A stretch of 64,000 bases of DNA from Alphaproteobacteria bacterium AO1-B (GTDB lineage Bacteria > Pseudomonadota > Alphaproteobacteria > Rhizobiales > Stappiaceae): positions 868,001 to 932,000 of the forward strand of contig MLAX01000001.1 of the NCBI GenBank assembly GCA_001890945.1. Direction: 5' to 3'. Of the stretch, positions 19,589-28,111 are shown in pieces. Every line of letters begins with the position of its first letter. The first letter of the stretch is position 1. Below the pieces are notes generated by a model, which worked only from the letters and a program-made list of their open reading frames with translations, ran no database searches and was not told the DNA's origin. Made by a program: the position numbers and the translations under genes.

Positions 19589-19623
19589 TCAGGCGTTAAG
19601 CCGTCAGAACAAAAATTACCGTT

Positions 19624-19669
19624 GAATCAATGCTTTGTTTACAATGGTAAAACCTAAATGAGAAGTTAA
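19624..19669 (-). promoter_or_regulatory. ccrM upstream region with GANTC site and CtrA-like box
   Basis: A GANTC site (GAATC, 19624-19628) and, on the minus strand, TTAA-N7-TTTA (19655-19669), one mismatch from the CtrA full site TTAA-N7-TTAA. Both lie 90-135 bases upstream of ccrM, as in the known Caulobacter ccrM promoter where CtrA activates and GANTC methylation represses. Confidence 0.55.
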
Positions 19670-19674
19670 TGGGC

Positions 19675-20352
19675 TCAGCCGACCGAAAACGCCAGAATTC
19701 TGCTGATTTCATTGAGAGAACGACCGGAAGTTGATCGCCAATGGTTAAAGGCTTCCTGAATTGCAATCAGATTTTTTTTCGACATGGACTCATTCCCAAT
19801 GACATTTTCACGGATTAGAGCGTTAACCACGTCGCGGGAGAGGATGAATGTCTCCTTTCCCATGAAGCGAAGCGCATACTGACCAGAGTTGCCGCCAAGC
19901 CGGCTGCCGCGCTTCTTTAAAACATCCATCAGGCCGATTTGATCCTCGACAGGATACCGGGCAAAGAAGTTCGAAGCACTGCCGTGGGCTTCGGCCAGAT
20001 CCCGGAGAAAAATCGCATTCGCCTGGACGGACTTGATCTTCATGGCATTGCGCACGATGGCCTTGTTGTTGAGAAGCGCCTCAAAAGCCTCATCCGGCAG
20101 GAAGGCGAGGCGGGCCGTATCAAAACCTTCAAAGGCTTCTTCGAAGCCCGGCCACTTCTTCTCAATCACTTTCCAAGAAAATCCGGCCTGAAAGATCGTT
20201 TTGGTGAACATGGACAGCCAGCGGTCATCGCCGATCGTCTCCAGTTCTTCCGGTGTCTTCGGACCATTGTGTTCGGCCAACAGGGCGGAGAGCTGAGCTG
20301 CGCCGCCTTTTTTCTCGATTGCCAACGCTTCGATGTCTTCAAAGGATTTCAT
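19675..20352 (-). CDS. tag: DNA-3-methyladenine glycosylase I family protein
   Basis: Excises 3-methyladenine from DNA in the Tag superfamily. The 225-aa product from the ATG at 20352 has the helical core: DDRWLSMFTKTIFQAGFSWKVIEKKWPGF, which in this family contacts the base, and NKAIVRNAMKIKSVQANA. It is longer and more divergent than E. coli Tag (187 aa), and the usual zinc-binding Cys/His set is not obvious, so it belongs to a diverged subgroup. A TTG start ten codons upstream lacks a ribosome site. Confidence 0.75.
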   Translation of the reverse strand: MKSFEDIEALAIEKKGGAAQLSALLAEHNGPKTPEELETIGDDRWLSMFTKTIFQAGFSWKVIEKKWPGFEEAFEGFDTARLAFLPDEAFEALLNNKAIVRNAMKIKSVQANAIFLRDLAEAHGSASNFFARYPVEDQIGLMDVLKKRGSRLGGNSGQYALRFMGKETFILSRDVVNALIRENVIGNESMSKKNLIAIQEAFNHWRSTSGRSLNEISRILAFSVG

Positions 20353-20540
20353 AAAACCGTCCCGGCAAGTTTCTAAGTTCAACCCGATAAGGAGATACCC
20401 CTATCACAAGGATGGATGCTCTCGTGTGTGCGAAAATAATTTCTTCGTGTGCAAAAATATTCAATATCTGAAGCCGCACCTATTGACCGCGCGCGCATCT
20501 GGCGAGACTGTTCAAGGATAACAAAAATAAGGATGATCAC

Positions 20541-22052
20541 ATGACCAACTCGATCCACAGAGCCTTTCAACAACCGGCCCGGCCAACCCGCCTTGCACCA
20601 TCGCACCCTTTGCAGGTTTTCAGCGATCCCAAGGAAGCCGTCGCGCGGTTGATTGAAATTTTTGAGGCGAACACGGCCTTCCTGAGGAAGCACTTCCAGG
20701 CGCTTCTCGACGGGGAAGAGCCGGAACATCGGGTGCGGGCCTTTTATCCGCAGGTTCAGATCGTCACCGACAGCCATATTCGCCATGACAGCCGCTTGTC
20801 CTACGGTTTTGTCTCCGGGCCGGGGCGCCATGTTGCAACCATCACCCGGCCGGACCTGTTCCGCCATTATCTGGAGACACAGCTGTCGCTTCTGATGAAG
20901 AACCACGAAGTGCCGGTTCTGGTTGGCGATAGCGACATGCCGATCCCGTTGCATTTCGCCTTTTATGACGGAACGCATGTGGAAGGTGGCGCCGCGGCGG
21001 CGAGCCTCGACCGGCCGCTGGCAGACGTCTTTGATCTGCCGGACCTGACCGTAATGGACGATTCCATCGCCAACGGAACCTATGAACCGGCCGATGGCGA
21101 AATGCCGTTGGCTTCTTTCACGGCACCCAGGGTCGATTACTCCCTCCACCGTTTGCAGCATTATACGGCCACCGCGGCGGAGCACTTTCAGAACTACGTG
21201 CTCTTCACGAACTATCAGTTCTATATCGATGAATTTTGCCGCATGTCTCAGGACTATCTAGCGGACCCGGACAGCGGTTATGAAGCCTTCGTTGGACCGG
21301 GCAATCTGCTGACAAAGGCAGGCGACACAGCGCCTTGCAGCGGTACAGAACCGGCAAAGCTTCCGCAAATGCCAGCCTATCACCTGAAACGGGCCGACGG
21401 CAGCGGCATTACAATGGTCAATATCGGTGTCGGGCCATCCAACGCGAAGACGATCACCGACCATGTGGCAGTCCTGCGCCCGCATGTCTGGCTCATGCTC
21501 GGGCACTGCGCGGGCCTGCGCAACAGCCAGACTCTCGGGGACTATGTTCTTGCGCATGGTTATGTGCGTGACGACAATGTTCTCAATCAGGATCTGCCGA
21601 TTTGGGTGCCGATCCCGCCGCTCGCAGAAGTGCAGGTTGCCCTCGAAGATGCAGTTGCCGAAATCACTGGATATGACGGGTATGAGCTGAAACGGGTGAT
21701 GCGCACCGGCACGGTCGTGTCGCTCGACAACCGGAACTGGGAGCTTTGGGATCAGCCGGAGCTGGTCAAACGCTTCTCGCAGTCGCGAGCCATCGCACTC
21801 GATATGGAATCAGCGACGATCGCAGCCAACGGCTTCCGCTTCCGCGTGCCCTATGGAACGCTTTTATGCATCTCCGACAAACCGCTTCATGGTGAGCTGA
21901 AGCTGCCGGGGATGGCGACCGACTTCTACAAGCGCCAGGTCGCCCAGCATCTGGAAATCGGCATTCGGTCTCTGGAGAAGATGCGTCAGATGCCCGCCGA
22001 CCGCCTGCATTCGCGCAAACTCAGAAGCTTTGCGGAAACCGCGTTTCAGTAG
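20541..22052 (+). CDS. amn: AMP nucleosidase
   Basis: Hydrolyses AMP to adenine and ribose-5-phosphate, setting adenylate pool size. The 503-aa protein has an N-terminal regulatory domain, and a C-terminal nucleoside-phosphorylase-like catalytic domain (HVWLMLGHCAGLRNSQTLGD, then ALDMESATIAANGFRFRVP with the catalytic-type Glu). AAGGA precedes the ATG. It is divergent from tag, with a 188-bp gap containing a near-perfect direct repeat. Confidence 0.95.
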   Translation: MTNSIHRAFQQPARPTRLAPSHPLQVFSDPKEAVARLIEIFEANTAFLRKHFQALLDGEEPEHRVRAFYPQVQIVTDSHIRHDSRLSYGFVSGPGRHVATITRPDLFRHYLETQLSLLMKNHEVPVLVGDSDMPIPLHFAFYDGTHVEGGAAAASLDRPLADVFDLPDLTVMDDSIANGTYEPADGEMPLASFTAPRVDYSLHRLQHYTATAAEHFQNYVLFTNYQFYIDEFCRMSQDYLADPDSGYEAFVGPGNLLTKAGDTAPCSGTEPAKLPQMPAYHLKRADGSGITMVNIGVGPSNAKTITDHVAVLRPHVWLMLGHCAGLRNSQTLGDYVLAHGYVRDDNVLNQDLPIWVPIPPLAEVQVALEDAVAEITGYDGYELKRVMRTGTVVSLDNRNWELWDQPELVKRFSQSRAIALDMESATIAANGFRFRVPYGTLLCISDKPLHGELKLPGMATDFYKRQVAQHLEIGIRSLEKMRQMPADRLHSRKLRSFAETAFQ

Positions 22053-22220
22053 GTTGTCCGCTGGTTTCGGTCTAACGAAAGCTAGAAGCTAGACAAACCC
22101 ATTCCTCTCAGAAGTCATCGTCGGCCGTGTGGCGAGGATCCATTTTCTTCAATAAGTCTTGGATGTTCGGAACAAGTCCGAACATGACGCCAGAGGAGAA
22201 TTTGACTTTGTCACCATGCT

Positions 22221-22251
22221 AAGGCCCCGGATTATGTCCGGGGCCTTTTTG
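22221..22251 (+). terminator. Terminator downstream of amn
   Basis: AAGGCCCCGGA / TCCGGGGCCTT with a short loop, then TTTTTG on the plus strand. It lies 169 bases after the amn stop; the stretch between holds no gene I can recognise. Confidence 0.8.
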
Positions 22252-22284
22252 TTGCCGGCATTCTGACGACCGGGGCCTGCGAAT

Positions 22285-23799
22285 TTAGTTGCGCATGTAG
22301 CGCTTCAACGCCGGTCCGGACTGAACCATGGTTGTTGCTTCTTCGCCCTGGACCTTCTGTGGTAGGGGCGATGCCTGGACGCAGGTGTTGCAGCCGCAGG
22401 CCGAATATCCTGGCCAGGCAGGGGGAGACTGATTGGTCCAGGAGCCGATCCAGCCGCCTGCCGATTGGCACAACGGGGTGCAGATGGACGGAGCCTGCGA
22501 ATTGTCGCCCGGAAAATCGGTGCTCTCCAAATCGCAATGGCCGCTGAAGTCGCCAAGGACGGCCGTTTGGACGGATCCGCCGAAACTGTGAAAAGCAGTC
22601 CGGTCAGTCGTCGGCATGCTGACCAGTTCCGTTGTCTTGGCATTCAGGATGTCGGACATTTGCTGGTAAAGTGGATCAACCGAGCTCAAGGCATTGAGCA
22701 CACTGGTCCGCGCGGGGAAGAGATAGGACAGCTGCCCATTGGGAGGCGCGATGGCGTTCTGCATTGTCGCTTGTTCGGTCATGATGTTCGCAAGCACAAA
22801 CGGCAGCGTTCCATTGTTGGCGAGGAACGGTGAGTTGCTGTTCACGCCAGCAACATCTGCGTAAAACATGTTCGGGGAGTTGGTGTTATCGGTCCAGGGA
22901 AACGCTCGGAGTTTCAGGTTTTGCCGGGTGGCATTCGACATCTGTGACATGCTTTCAGAAAAACCGATGGACGTCCGCCCATAGCCTTCACTGAAATATC
23001 CGGCCCGGACATACTGGTCCTCAACGCCCTGCAGCGGTGGTACGGCTCCGGTCAAGGCGTTGTAATAGCTCGCGGTCTCCGCAATACCAGCAAGAGATTG
23101 GACAATCGAGGGGTCGAGCTGGGTCATGGATGGCCAGTTGCCGGTGTCGAGATACCCCTTGACCATGTAATTGACGCCGATGGTCGTCTTGCCGGACATG
23201 TTCATCATGGCGCCCGACATGCCGAAGGGGACGGGGCTGATATAGATCCCGGCCGAATTGACAGTCTCAAAGTCCGACAAGGTGGTCACACCCGCCATGC
23301 CTGAATCGCCGTTCCGGTAGAACATGATGTTCGTACAGCCCAGCATGGGCAAGGCGTACATGTCGTTGTTGGGAAGCTTCAAGGCCGTGTCGGCGTAAGG
23401 CACGAAGTCCGTCGGGTTGCTAATTTGCGCCGCCGGGATTTGGGTGGTCTGGGTCTTCCAGTACTCCAGATACATTGCGTCATAGACAAAGACGTCGATC
23501 GGCGTCTGTTTGCCGCTGCCATTGGTATAGACCGGATTGGAATCGTACCCGCCGTCCCAGACATTCTCATCTGCAATCAGATAGAGCTTCTCCGTTTGCC
23601 CCGCTGACTGCCACGCCGAACAGATGGCAGACGTGAACGCGCCCATGTCCGGGACATATGGATAGACCGCCGCGGAGATACAGGTTTCGCCATCTGTGCA
23701 GATCGCATCGCAGTTCTGCGCTGACGCTGAGGTCGAAAACAAGGCGCCGATGACCAGTGCACTTTTCAAGATGACGATATTGCGGAATTGCTGATGCAT
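22285..23799 (-). CDS. Exported thiaminase I-like protein
   Basis: 504-aa protein with a signal peptide (hydrophobic core 8-21, likely cleavage after SASA at residue 27). The mature part resembles Bacillus thiaminase I, which cuts thiamin and has a periplasmic-binding-protein fold. Matching blocks are AAVYPYVPDMGAF, IDVFVYDAMYLEYW, PMLGCTNIMFYRNGD, and YVRAGYFSEGYGRTSIGFSES. The nucleophile corresponds to Cys155 and the catalytic acid to Glu282; their 127-residue spacing fits the Cys113/Glu241 pair I recall for the Bacillus enzyme. A Cys-rich tail (about 420-485) is extra. GGAGGTGAAG precedes the ATG. No thiamin genes or TPP riboswitch are nearby. Confidence 0.8.
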   Translation of the reverse strand: MHQQFRNIVILKSALVIGALFSTSASAQNCDAICTDGETCISAAVYPYVPDMGAFTSAICSAWQSAGQTEKLYLIADENVWDGGYDSNPVYTNGSGKQTPIDVFVYDAMYLEYWKTQTTQIPAAQISNPTDFVPYADTALKLPNNDMYALPMLGCTNIMFYRNGDSGMAGVTTLSDFETVNSAGIYISPVPFGMSGAMMNMSGKTTIGVNYMVKGYLDTGNWPSMTQLDPSIVQSLAGIAETASYYNALTGAVPPLQGVEDQYVRAGYFSEGYGRTSIGFSESMSQMSNATRQNLKLRAFPWTDNTNSPNMFYADVAGVNSNSPFLANNGTLPFVLANIMTEQATMQNAIAPPNGQLSYLFPARTSVLNALSSVDPLYQQMSDILNAKTTELVSMPTTDRTAFHSFGGSVQTAVLGDFSGHCDLESTDFPGDNSQAPSICTPLCQSAGGWIGSWTNQSPPAWPGYSACGCNTCVQASPLPQKVQGEEATTMVQSGPALKRYMRN

Positions 23800-23910
23800 G
23801 ACTTCACCTCCAGGCAGTCTCGGTGGAGGGAGTGTCTCATGATGCCGTTACGTTATGCAACTTATAATTTAGTAAATAGGAACTGCTCGTCAAAACCGTG
23901 TGGAGCCAAC

Positions 23911-23940
23911 AAAAAACGCGGCCCCGAACAGAGCCGCGTT
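23911..23940 (-). terminator. Terminator of bfr
   Basis: On the minus strand AACGCGGCTC / GGGCCGCGTT is followed by TTTTG, 25 bases past the bfr stop. Confidence 0.8.
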
Positions 23941-23964
23941 CCGAATTTGGAGCCGACGGTATCC

Positions 23965-24450
23965 TTACTCGGCTTCGTCCGCAGAGGCTGCGTTCAGCAT
24001 GCCGTAGCGCTCGACGCCGATTTTCTCCAGAAGCTCCAGCTGGGTCTCCAGGAAGTCGATGTGACCTTCCTCGTCCTTAAGGAGCTCTTCGAAAATCGCC
24101 ATGGAGACGTAATCGCCTTCTTCCCGGCAGACTTCGCGGGACTTGGAGTAGGCGGTCCGTGCATCGTATTCACCGGCAAGATCTGCTTCCAGAACTTCCT
24201 TGATGTCCTGGCCGATGCGCAGCGGCGCGACCTTTTGCATGTTCGGCAGGCCTTCCAGGAAGATGATCCGGTCAACCAGCTTGTCGGCATGTTCCATCTC
24301 CTCGATGGATTCCTCGCGTTCCTTTTTCGCCAGTTTCGCGTAACCCCAATCGGCCAGCATGCGATAGTGCAGCCAGTACTGGTTGATCGCGCCAAGCTCC
24401 AGGAACAGAGCCTCGTTCAAACAGGCAATAACCTTTTCATTCCCTTTCAT
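23965..24450 (-). CDS. bfr: Bacterioferritin
   Basis: Iron storage protein that oxidises Fe(II) and keeps a ferric core in a 24-mer. The 161-aa product has ferroxidase ligands Glu18, Glu51, His54, Glu94, Glu127 and His130, and the haem-binding Met52 (SIEEMEHAD). Start at the ATG at 24450 with AAGGAG upstream makes this numbering match the family exactly. An Irr-type iron control element lies 35 bases upstream. No bfd (ferredoxin) gene is next to it. Confidence 0.96.
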   Translation of the reverse strand: MKGNEKVIACLNEALFLELGAINQYWLHYRMLADWGYAKLAKKEREESIEEMEHADKLVDRIIFLEGLPNMQKVAPLRIGQDIKEVLEADLAGEYDARTAYSKSREVCREEGDYVSMAIFEELLKDEEGHIDFLETQLELLEKIGVERYGMLNAASADEAE

Positions 24451-24484
24451 GGCCGTCACTCCTTGTAGCCGAAATTTTCTGTAC

Positions 24485-24501
24485 TTTAGAATTATTCTAC
24501 A
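24485..24501. promoter_or_regulatory. Iron control element (Irr box) of bfr
   Basis: TTTAGAATTATTCTACA closely fits the alphaproteobacterial ICE palindrome TTTAGAA-N3-TTCTAAA, with one changed position in the right arm. It lies directly upstream of bfr, where Irr represses iron storage genes during iron limitation in rhizobia. Confidence 0.7.
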
Positions 24502-24624
24502 CTAGGTGTCCAGTGTCTAAATCATGTTTTTTTTCAGAAATTTGCGAGCTTTTGAATGTAGGGAGAAGTATCTGACGGACTGCCCAAAATCGGTTGATTG
24601 CAAGGCGCTGGAACAGCCTGCCGC

Positions 24625-24660
24625 AAAAAAGCAAAAGGCGCAGCCGGTAAAGCTGCGCCT
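24625..24660 (-). terminator. Terminator of the fasciclin gene
   Basis: On the minus strand AGGCGCAGC / GCTGCGCCT with a seven-base loop is followed by TTTGCTTTTTT. Confidence 0.85.
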
Positions 24661-24697
24661 GTTGACTTACCAGAGGAGGGGTAAGATGCCGGGGATA

Positions 24698-25180
24698 TTA
24701 AGAGGCCGGCAGGATCACGCTGTCGATGACGTGAATGACACCGTTGCTTGTTTCGATGTCAGCGGTGACAACGTTTGCTTCGTCGACTTTTACGCCGTCT
24801 GTCGCGTCAACGGCAATTGTGTCGCCCTGAAAAGAGGCAACATCAGCTTTCTTGCCTGCGATATCGGAAGACATCACTTTGCCCGGGACCACGTGGTAGG
24901 TCAGAACAGCGACGAGCTTGTCTTTGTTTTCCGGCTTCAGCAGGTCTTCTACAGTGCCAGCAGGCAGTTTCGCGAAGGCTTCGTCGGTCGGAGCGAAAAC
25001 AGTGAAGGGACCATCGCCTTTCAAGGTGTCGACCAGGTCAGCGGCCTGAACAGCGGCAACCAGAGTGTTGAAGGTGCCTGCGCCTACGGCAGTGTCAACA
25101 ATGTCTTTCTCGGCAGCTTTCGCAGCGGAAAACGGCAGAACGAGAAGTAGAGCAACTGCGAGTTTCTGGATCAGTTTCAT
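24698..25180 (-). CDS. Secreted fasciclin-domain (FAS1) protein
   Basis: 160-aa protein with a signal peptide ([20 protein letters not shown], cleavage near AKA-AE) and one FAS1 domain. The H1 and H2 conserved boxes are visible: [17 protein letters not shown] and [17 protein letters not shown]1 proteins act in surface adhesion, and in marine roseobacter-like bacteria are often abundant exported proteins. It is a single-gene unit with its own terminator. The ATG at 25180 is chosen because the signal peptide begins there. Confidence 0.92.
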   Translation of the reverse strand: MKLIQKLAVALLLVLPFSAAKAAEKDIVDTAVGAGTFNTLVAAVQAADLVDTLKGDGPFTVFAPTDEAFAKLPAGTVEDLLKPENKDKLVAVLTYHVVPGKVMSSDIAGKKADVASFQGDTIAVDATDGVKVDEANVVTADIETSNGVIHVIDSVILPAS

Positions 25181-25399
25181 GTAGATGACTCCCTTGCTTG
25201 AGTTCAAGCCAAAGATCAGCGTTCCCGGAAATGATGTTCCGAGGGGTTAAACTTGGATGCAGTCTTTGCTTGCAACGTGAACACTTACGGGAGGGGTTAG
25301 TAAACGGATGAGGAAAAAGTCTTTCCTGACTTTTCCAAGAAAAGACGTGATCTGATCGCTGCATTGGAGCGTCGCGTGCGCCCGGGACGCGCGACAGGT

Positions 25400-26482
25400 T
25401 CAGTCCAGCGCCGCTGACAAAACCTTGCGCATGACTGTCGGCAAAGCTTCCTCGGAAAGCGTGTCCTGAGCTGACCACCAGCCGGAGTCGGTGCCAAGCG
25501 GATCGTTACCGGACATCTCTGCCCTGAAAACGGTCAGCTTCAAATGAAAATGGGTGAACGTGTGTTTCACCTCACCAACGCGCTTTTGCCAGTCTGCGGC
25601 AAAGGGCGCATGGGAGAGGCTGCTGTCGGTGTCGAAGTCTTCGGACCAGACAGAACCAGGCACTTCTGTCATTCCGCCAAGCAGCCCTTCCGGCGGACGC
25701 CGGCGCAAGAACACGGCACCGCTTGCCGCGTCGATGGCAACGAAGGCCGCGCCGTGCCGGGTCGGTTTTTTCGTCTTCGGAGCTTTCCGCGGCAGGGTTT
25801 CCGCAACGCCTGCGCGGTGGCCTTGGCACACTTCCCGCCAGGGGCACAACGCACAGGCGGGTTTTTTCGGCGTGCAGATGGTCGCGCCAAGATCCATGAC
25901 AGCCTGCGCGAAGTCTCCGGGGCGGGCGTCCGGGGTCAGGTCCGCCATCACGGCTTTGATCTCCGGCTTGGCCGCGGGCAGGGGCGTCTCGATCAGTTTC
26001 AGGCGCGACAAAACACGTTCGACGTTGCCATCAACAACGGCTGCATGGCGGTCGAAGGCAATCGTGGCAATGGCCGCGGCCGTATAAGGGCCGATGCCCG
26101 GCAGCTTCAAGAGATCGTCTTCCGTGTCCGGAAATCGGCCGTCATACTCGCTGGCAACGAGGTCAGCGCATTTTTTCAAGTTCCGCGCCCTGGAATAATA
26201 GCCCAGCCCCGCCCAGGCTTTCATGACGTCTTCTTCATCTGCTGCGGCCAGATCCTTGACGGTCGGCCAGGTGCTGGTGAAGGTTTCGAAATAGCTCTTC
26301 ACGGCAGCAACTGTGGTTTGCTGCAGCATGACTTCCGACAGCCAGATACGGTAGGGATCCGGCACTTCGCCAAGACGCCGGTTTTCCGGGCTCACCCGCC
26401 AGGGCAGAGTGCGCGCATGCCGGTCGTACCACTCCAGTAGACTTGATGATAGAAGACTTGGTGATGGGTGGGTTTCAGCCAT
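25400..26482 (-). CDS. mutY: A/G-specific adenine glycosylase
   Basis: Removes adenine mispaired with 8-oxoguanine. HhH-GPD core: catalytic Glu in SEVMLQQTTV, the hairpin LPGIGPYTAAAIATIAF and catalytic Asp in VVDGNVERVLSRL. The 4Fe-4S cluster cysteines are in CTPKKPACALCPWREVC (C-x6-C-x2-C-x5-C). A C-terminal MutT-like 8-oxoG recognition domain follows. I use the ATG at 26482 (360 aa); a TTG further upstream is open but adds no family sequence. Divergent from the DUF721 gene, the classic alphaproteobacterial order. Confidence 0.96.
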   Translation of the reverse strand: MAETHPSPSLLSSSLLEWYDRHARTLPWRVSPENRRLGEVPDPYRIWLSEVMLQQTTVAAVKSYFETFTSTWPTVKDLAAADEEDVMKAWAGLGYYSRARNLKKCADLVASEYDGRFPDTEDDLLKLPGIGPYTAAAIATIAFDRHAAVVDGNVERVLSRLKLIETPLPAAKPEIKAVMADLTPDARPGDFAQAVMDLGATICTPKKPACALCPWREVCQGHRAGVAETLPRKAPKTKKPTRHGAAFVAIDAASGAVFLRRRPPEGLLGGMTEVPGSVWSEDFDTDSSLSHAPFAADWQKRVGEVKHTFTHFHLKLTVFRAEMSGNDPLGTDSGWWSAQDTLSEEALPTVMRKVLSAALD

Positions 26483-26696
26483 GGTTTGCTGCACGCCGGT
26501 ATGCGCCAAGATGCTGCGGATCAACGGTGATTTGCGTCTGGATAGCTTGGGGACAATTGCGGTGATAAGCCAGCGCCAAAACGTGTGTTAAAGTAATCGT
26601 CTTCATTTTGTCTTATTCTACTGGAACACAACAGACTTCGAAAAGCGCGTCTGCGCGCCGCGCAAAAAGGTCCGGGCAGGCGTCAGGAGGTAGGCC

Positions 26697-27218
26697 ATAA
26701 CCGCGTCGAAGGCAAATCGAAAGGGTGCAAAACTGCTGGCCGATTTGGTCGGCAAGGCGATGACCCCTGCCTGCAAGAAACGCGGCTTCGCCTCCATCGA
26801 TATCATTGCGTCGTGGGCCGATATCGTCGGCGAGCGCTATGGCACCCGCGTCCAGCCGGACCGGCTTATTTGGCCGCGGCAACCGGAGCTGAGTGACCCG
26901 GAACGCCCGCCGCAACCTGCAACTCTCGTGGTCCATACAGATGGCCCCACTGCGCTGATGCTGTCTCACGACAGTCCGCAGGTGATTGAGCGGATCAACA
27001 CCTTTTATGGCTGGGCCGCCATTGGCCGCATCAAGATCCAGCAAAAGCCGGTCGCCGTGAAACGCTCCAGCACGCGCAAGGCGCTGAGGCCATTGACCCG
27101 GTCGGAAGAGCAGCAGCTCGATGCGAAACTCGAGACGGTCGAAAACGATCGTCTCCGGGAAGCCTTGAAGAAGCTGGGCGCGCAAGTCATCGCCCGGAAC
27201 GCCGGCACGGCCGCCTAA
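26697..27218 (+). CDS. DUF721 / DciA-like protein, possible AUA start
   Basis: DUF721 family, which includes DciA, the helicase operator that works with DnaB/DnaA in many bacteria. The core is LLADLVGKAMTPACKKRGF, IIASWADIVGERYG, LVVHTDGPTALMLSHDSPQVIERIN. A perfect AGGAGG (26685-26690) lies six bases upstream of ATA at 26697, in frame, with a stop codon just before. Starting there gives 173 aa that include the usual basic N terminus. The next possible start, a TTG at 26745, has no ribosome site and cuts into the conserved block. The AUA start is inferred, not proven. Confidence 0.8.
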   Translation: MTASKANRKGAKLLADLVGKAMTPACKKRGFASIDIIASWADIVGERYGTRVQPDRLIWPRQPELSDPERPPQPATLVVHTDGPTALMLSHDSPQVIERINTFYGWAAIGRIKIQQKPVAVKRSSTRKALRPLTRSEEQQLDAKLETVENDRLREALKKLGAQVIARNAGTAA

Positions 27219-27388
27219 TCGCTTCTAGCCTTCACGCAGCAATAACAACACTGTGACTTTGCCTGCCAATATGTCCACGCTGGTGCCACATTTGCCAAGC
27301 TGTGTTGACCTTGAGGGCCTGAAAGGGCACATGGAACAGCAATGGCGCCGGAAGGTGCAGGACATCAATTTGTGACAGGACGATCTTC

Positions 27389-28024
27389 GTGACACAGACC
27401 CGCAGACAGTTTCTCAAAACCACCGCTTTGACCACGGCCGCGCTCGGGCTCGCATCTGCTGCGCCCGCATGGGCTCAGTCGGTCGACGAAGACGAGCTCC
27501 TGAAGCCGGGTCCGCTGGGGGACAAAATCCTGGGCGATGAGGTCGCACCGGTCACGATCATCGAATATGCGTCCATGACCTGTGGACACTGCGCCAATTT
27601 CCACAAGCGCACTTGGCCGGATCTGAAGAAAGACTACATCGAGACTGGCAAGGTCCGCTTTATTTTCCGGGAGTTTCCGCTCGACCCGGTTGCCTCGGCC
27701 GCCTTCATGCTGGCCCGCTGCGCGCCGCAGGAAAAATATTTCGACATTGTGGACATCATGTTCGAAGAACAGCGCGCCTGGGCGTTCACCGACAACCCGT
27801 ACCAATCCCTGCTCGACTTTTCCAAACAGATCGGCTTTACACAGGAGTCCTTTGAGGAATGCTTGACAAACCAGGGTTTGCTTGACGCAGTAAACGCTGT
27901 GCGTGAGCGCGGGGCGAACGAGTTTGGGGTGAACTCGACGCCAACATTCTTCATCAACGGCGAAAAGCACTCGGGGGCGCTTTCGATTGAAGAGATGGGC
28001 AAGATCATCGAGGAAAACCTCTGA
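27389..28024 (+). CDS. DsbA-family thiol:disulfide oxidoreductase, exported
   Basis: 211-aa periplasmic thioredoxin-fold protein. The N terminus RRQFLKTTALTTAALGLASA resembles a Tat signal, with likely cleavage after AWA. The active site is Cys65-Gly-His-Cys68 (SMTCGHCANF), and the cis-Pro loop is VNSTPTFFING. The sequence is of the DsbA_4/BdbD-like type common just upstream of smc in this class. It begins with GTG. A 170-bp gap separates it from the DUF721 gene. Confidence 0.92.
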   Translation: MTQTRRQFLKTTALTTAALGLASAAPAWAQSVDEDELLKPGPLGDKILGDEVAPVTIIEYASMTCGHCANFHKRTWPDLKKDYIETGKVRFIFREFPLDPVASAAFMLARCAPQEKYFDIVDIMFEEQRAWAFTDNPYQSLLDFSKQIGFTQESFEECLTNQGLLDAVNAVRERGANEFGVNSTPTFFINGEKHSGALSIEEMGKIIEENL

Positions 28025-28111
28025 TCCTGCAGCAGAGCTGCGGGCCACGCGCCTGCACCTGCAATCTGATATGATTTTGTCGGCGTCCGGACCGGAGAGG
28101 TGCGGGCGCCG

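Noticed and set aside
22285..23799. Ordinary ABC-transporter solute-binding protein
   Set aside because: The fold is similar, but several blocks and the Cys/Glu pair match thiaminase I, and no permease or ATPase genes are adjacent.
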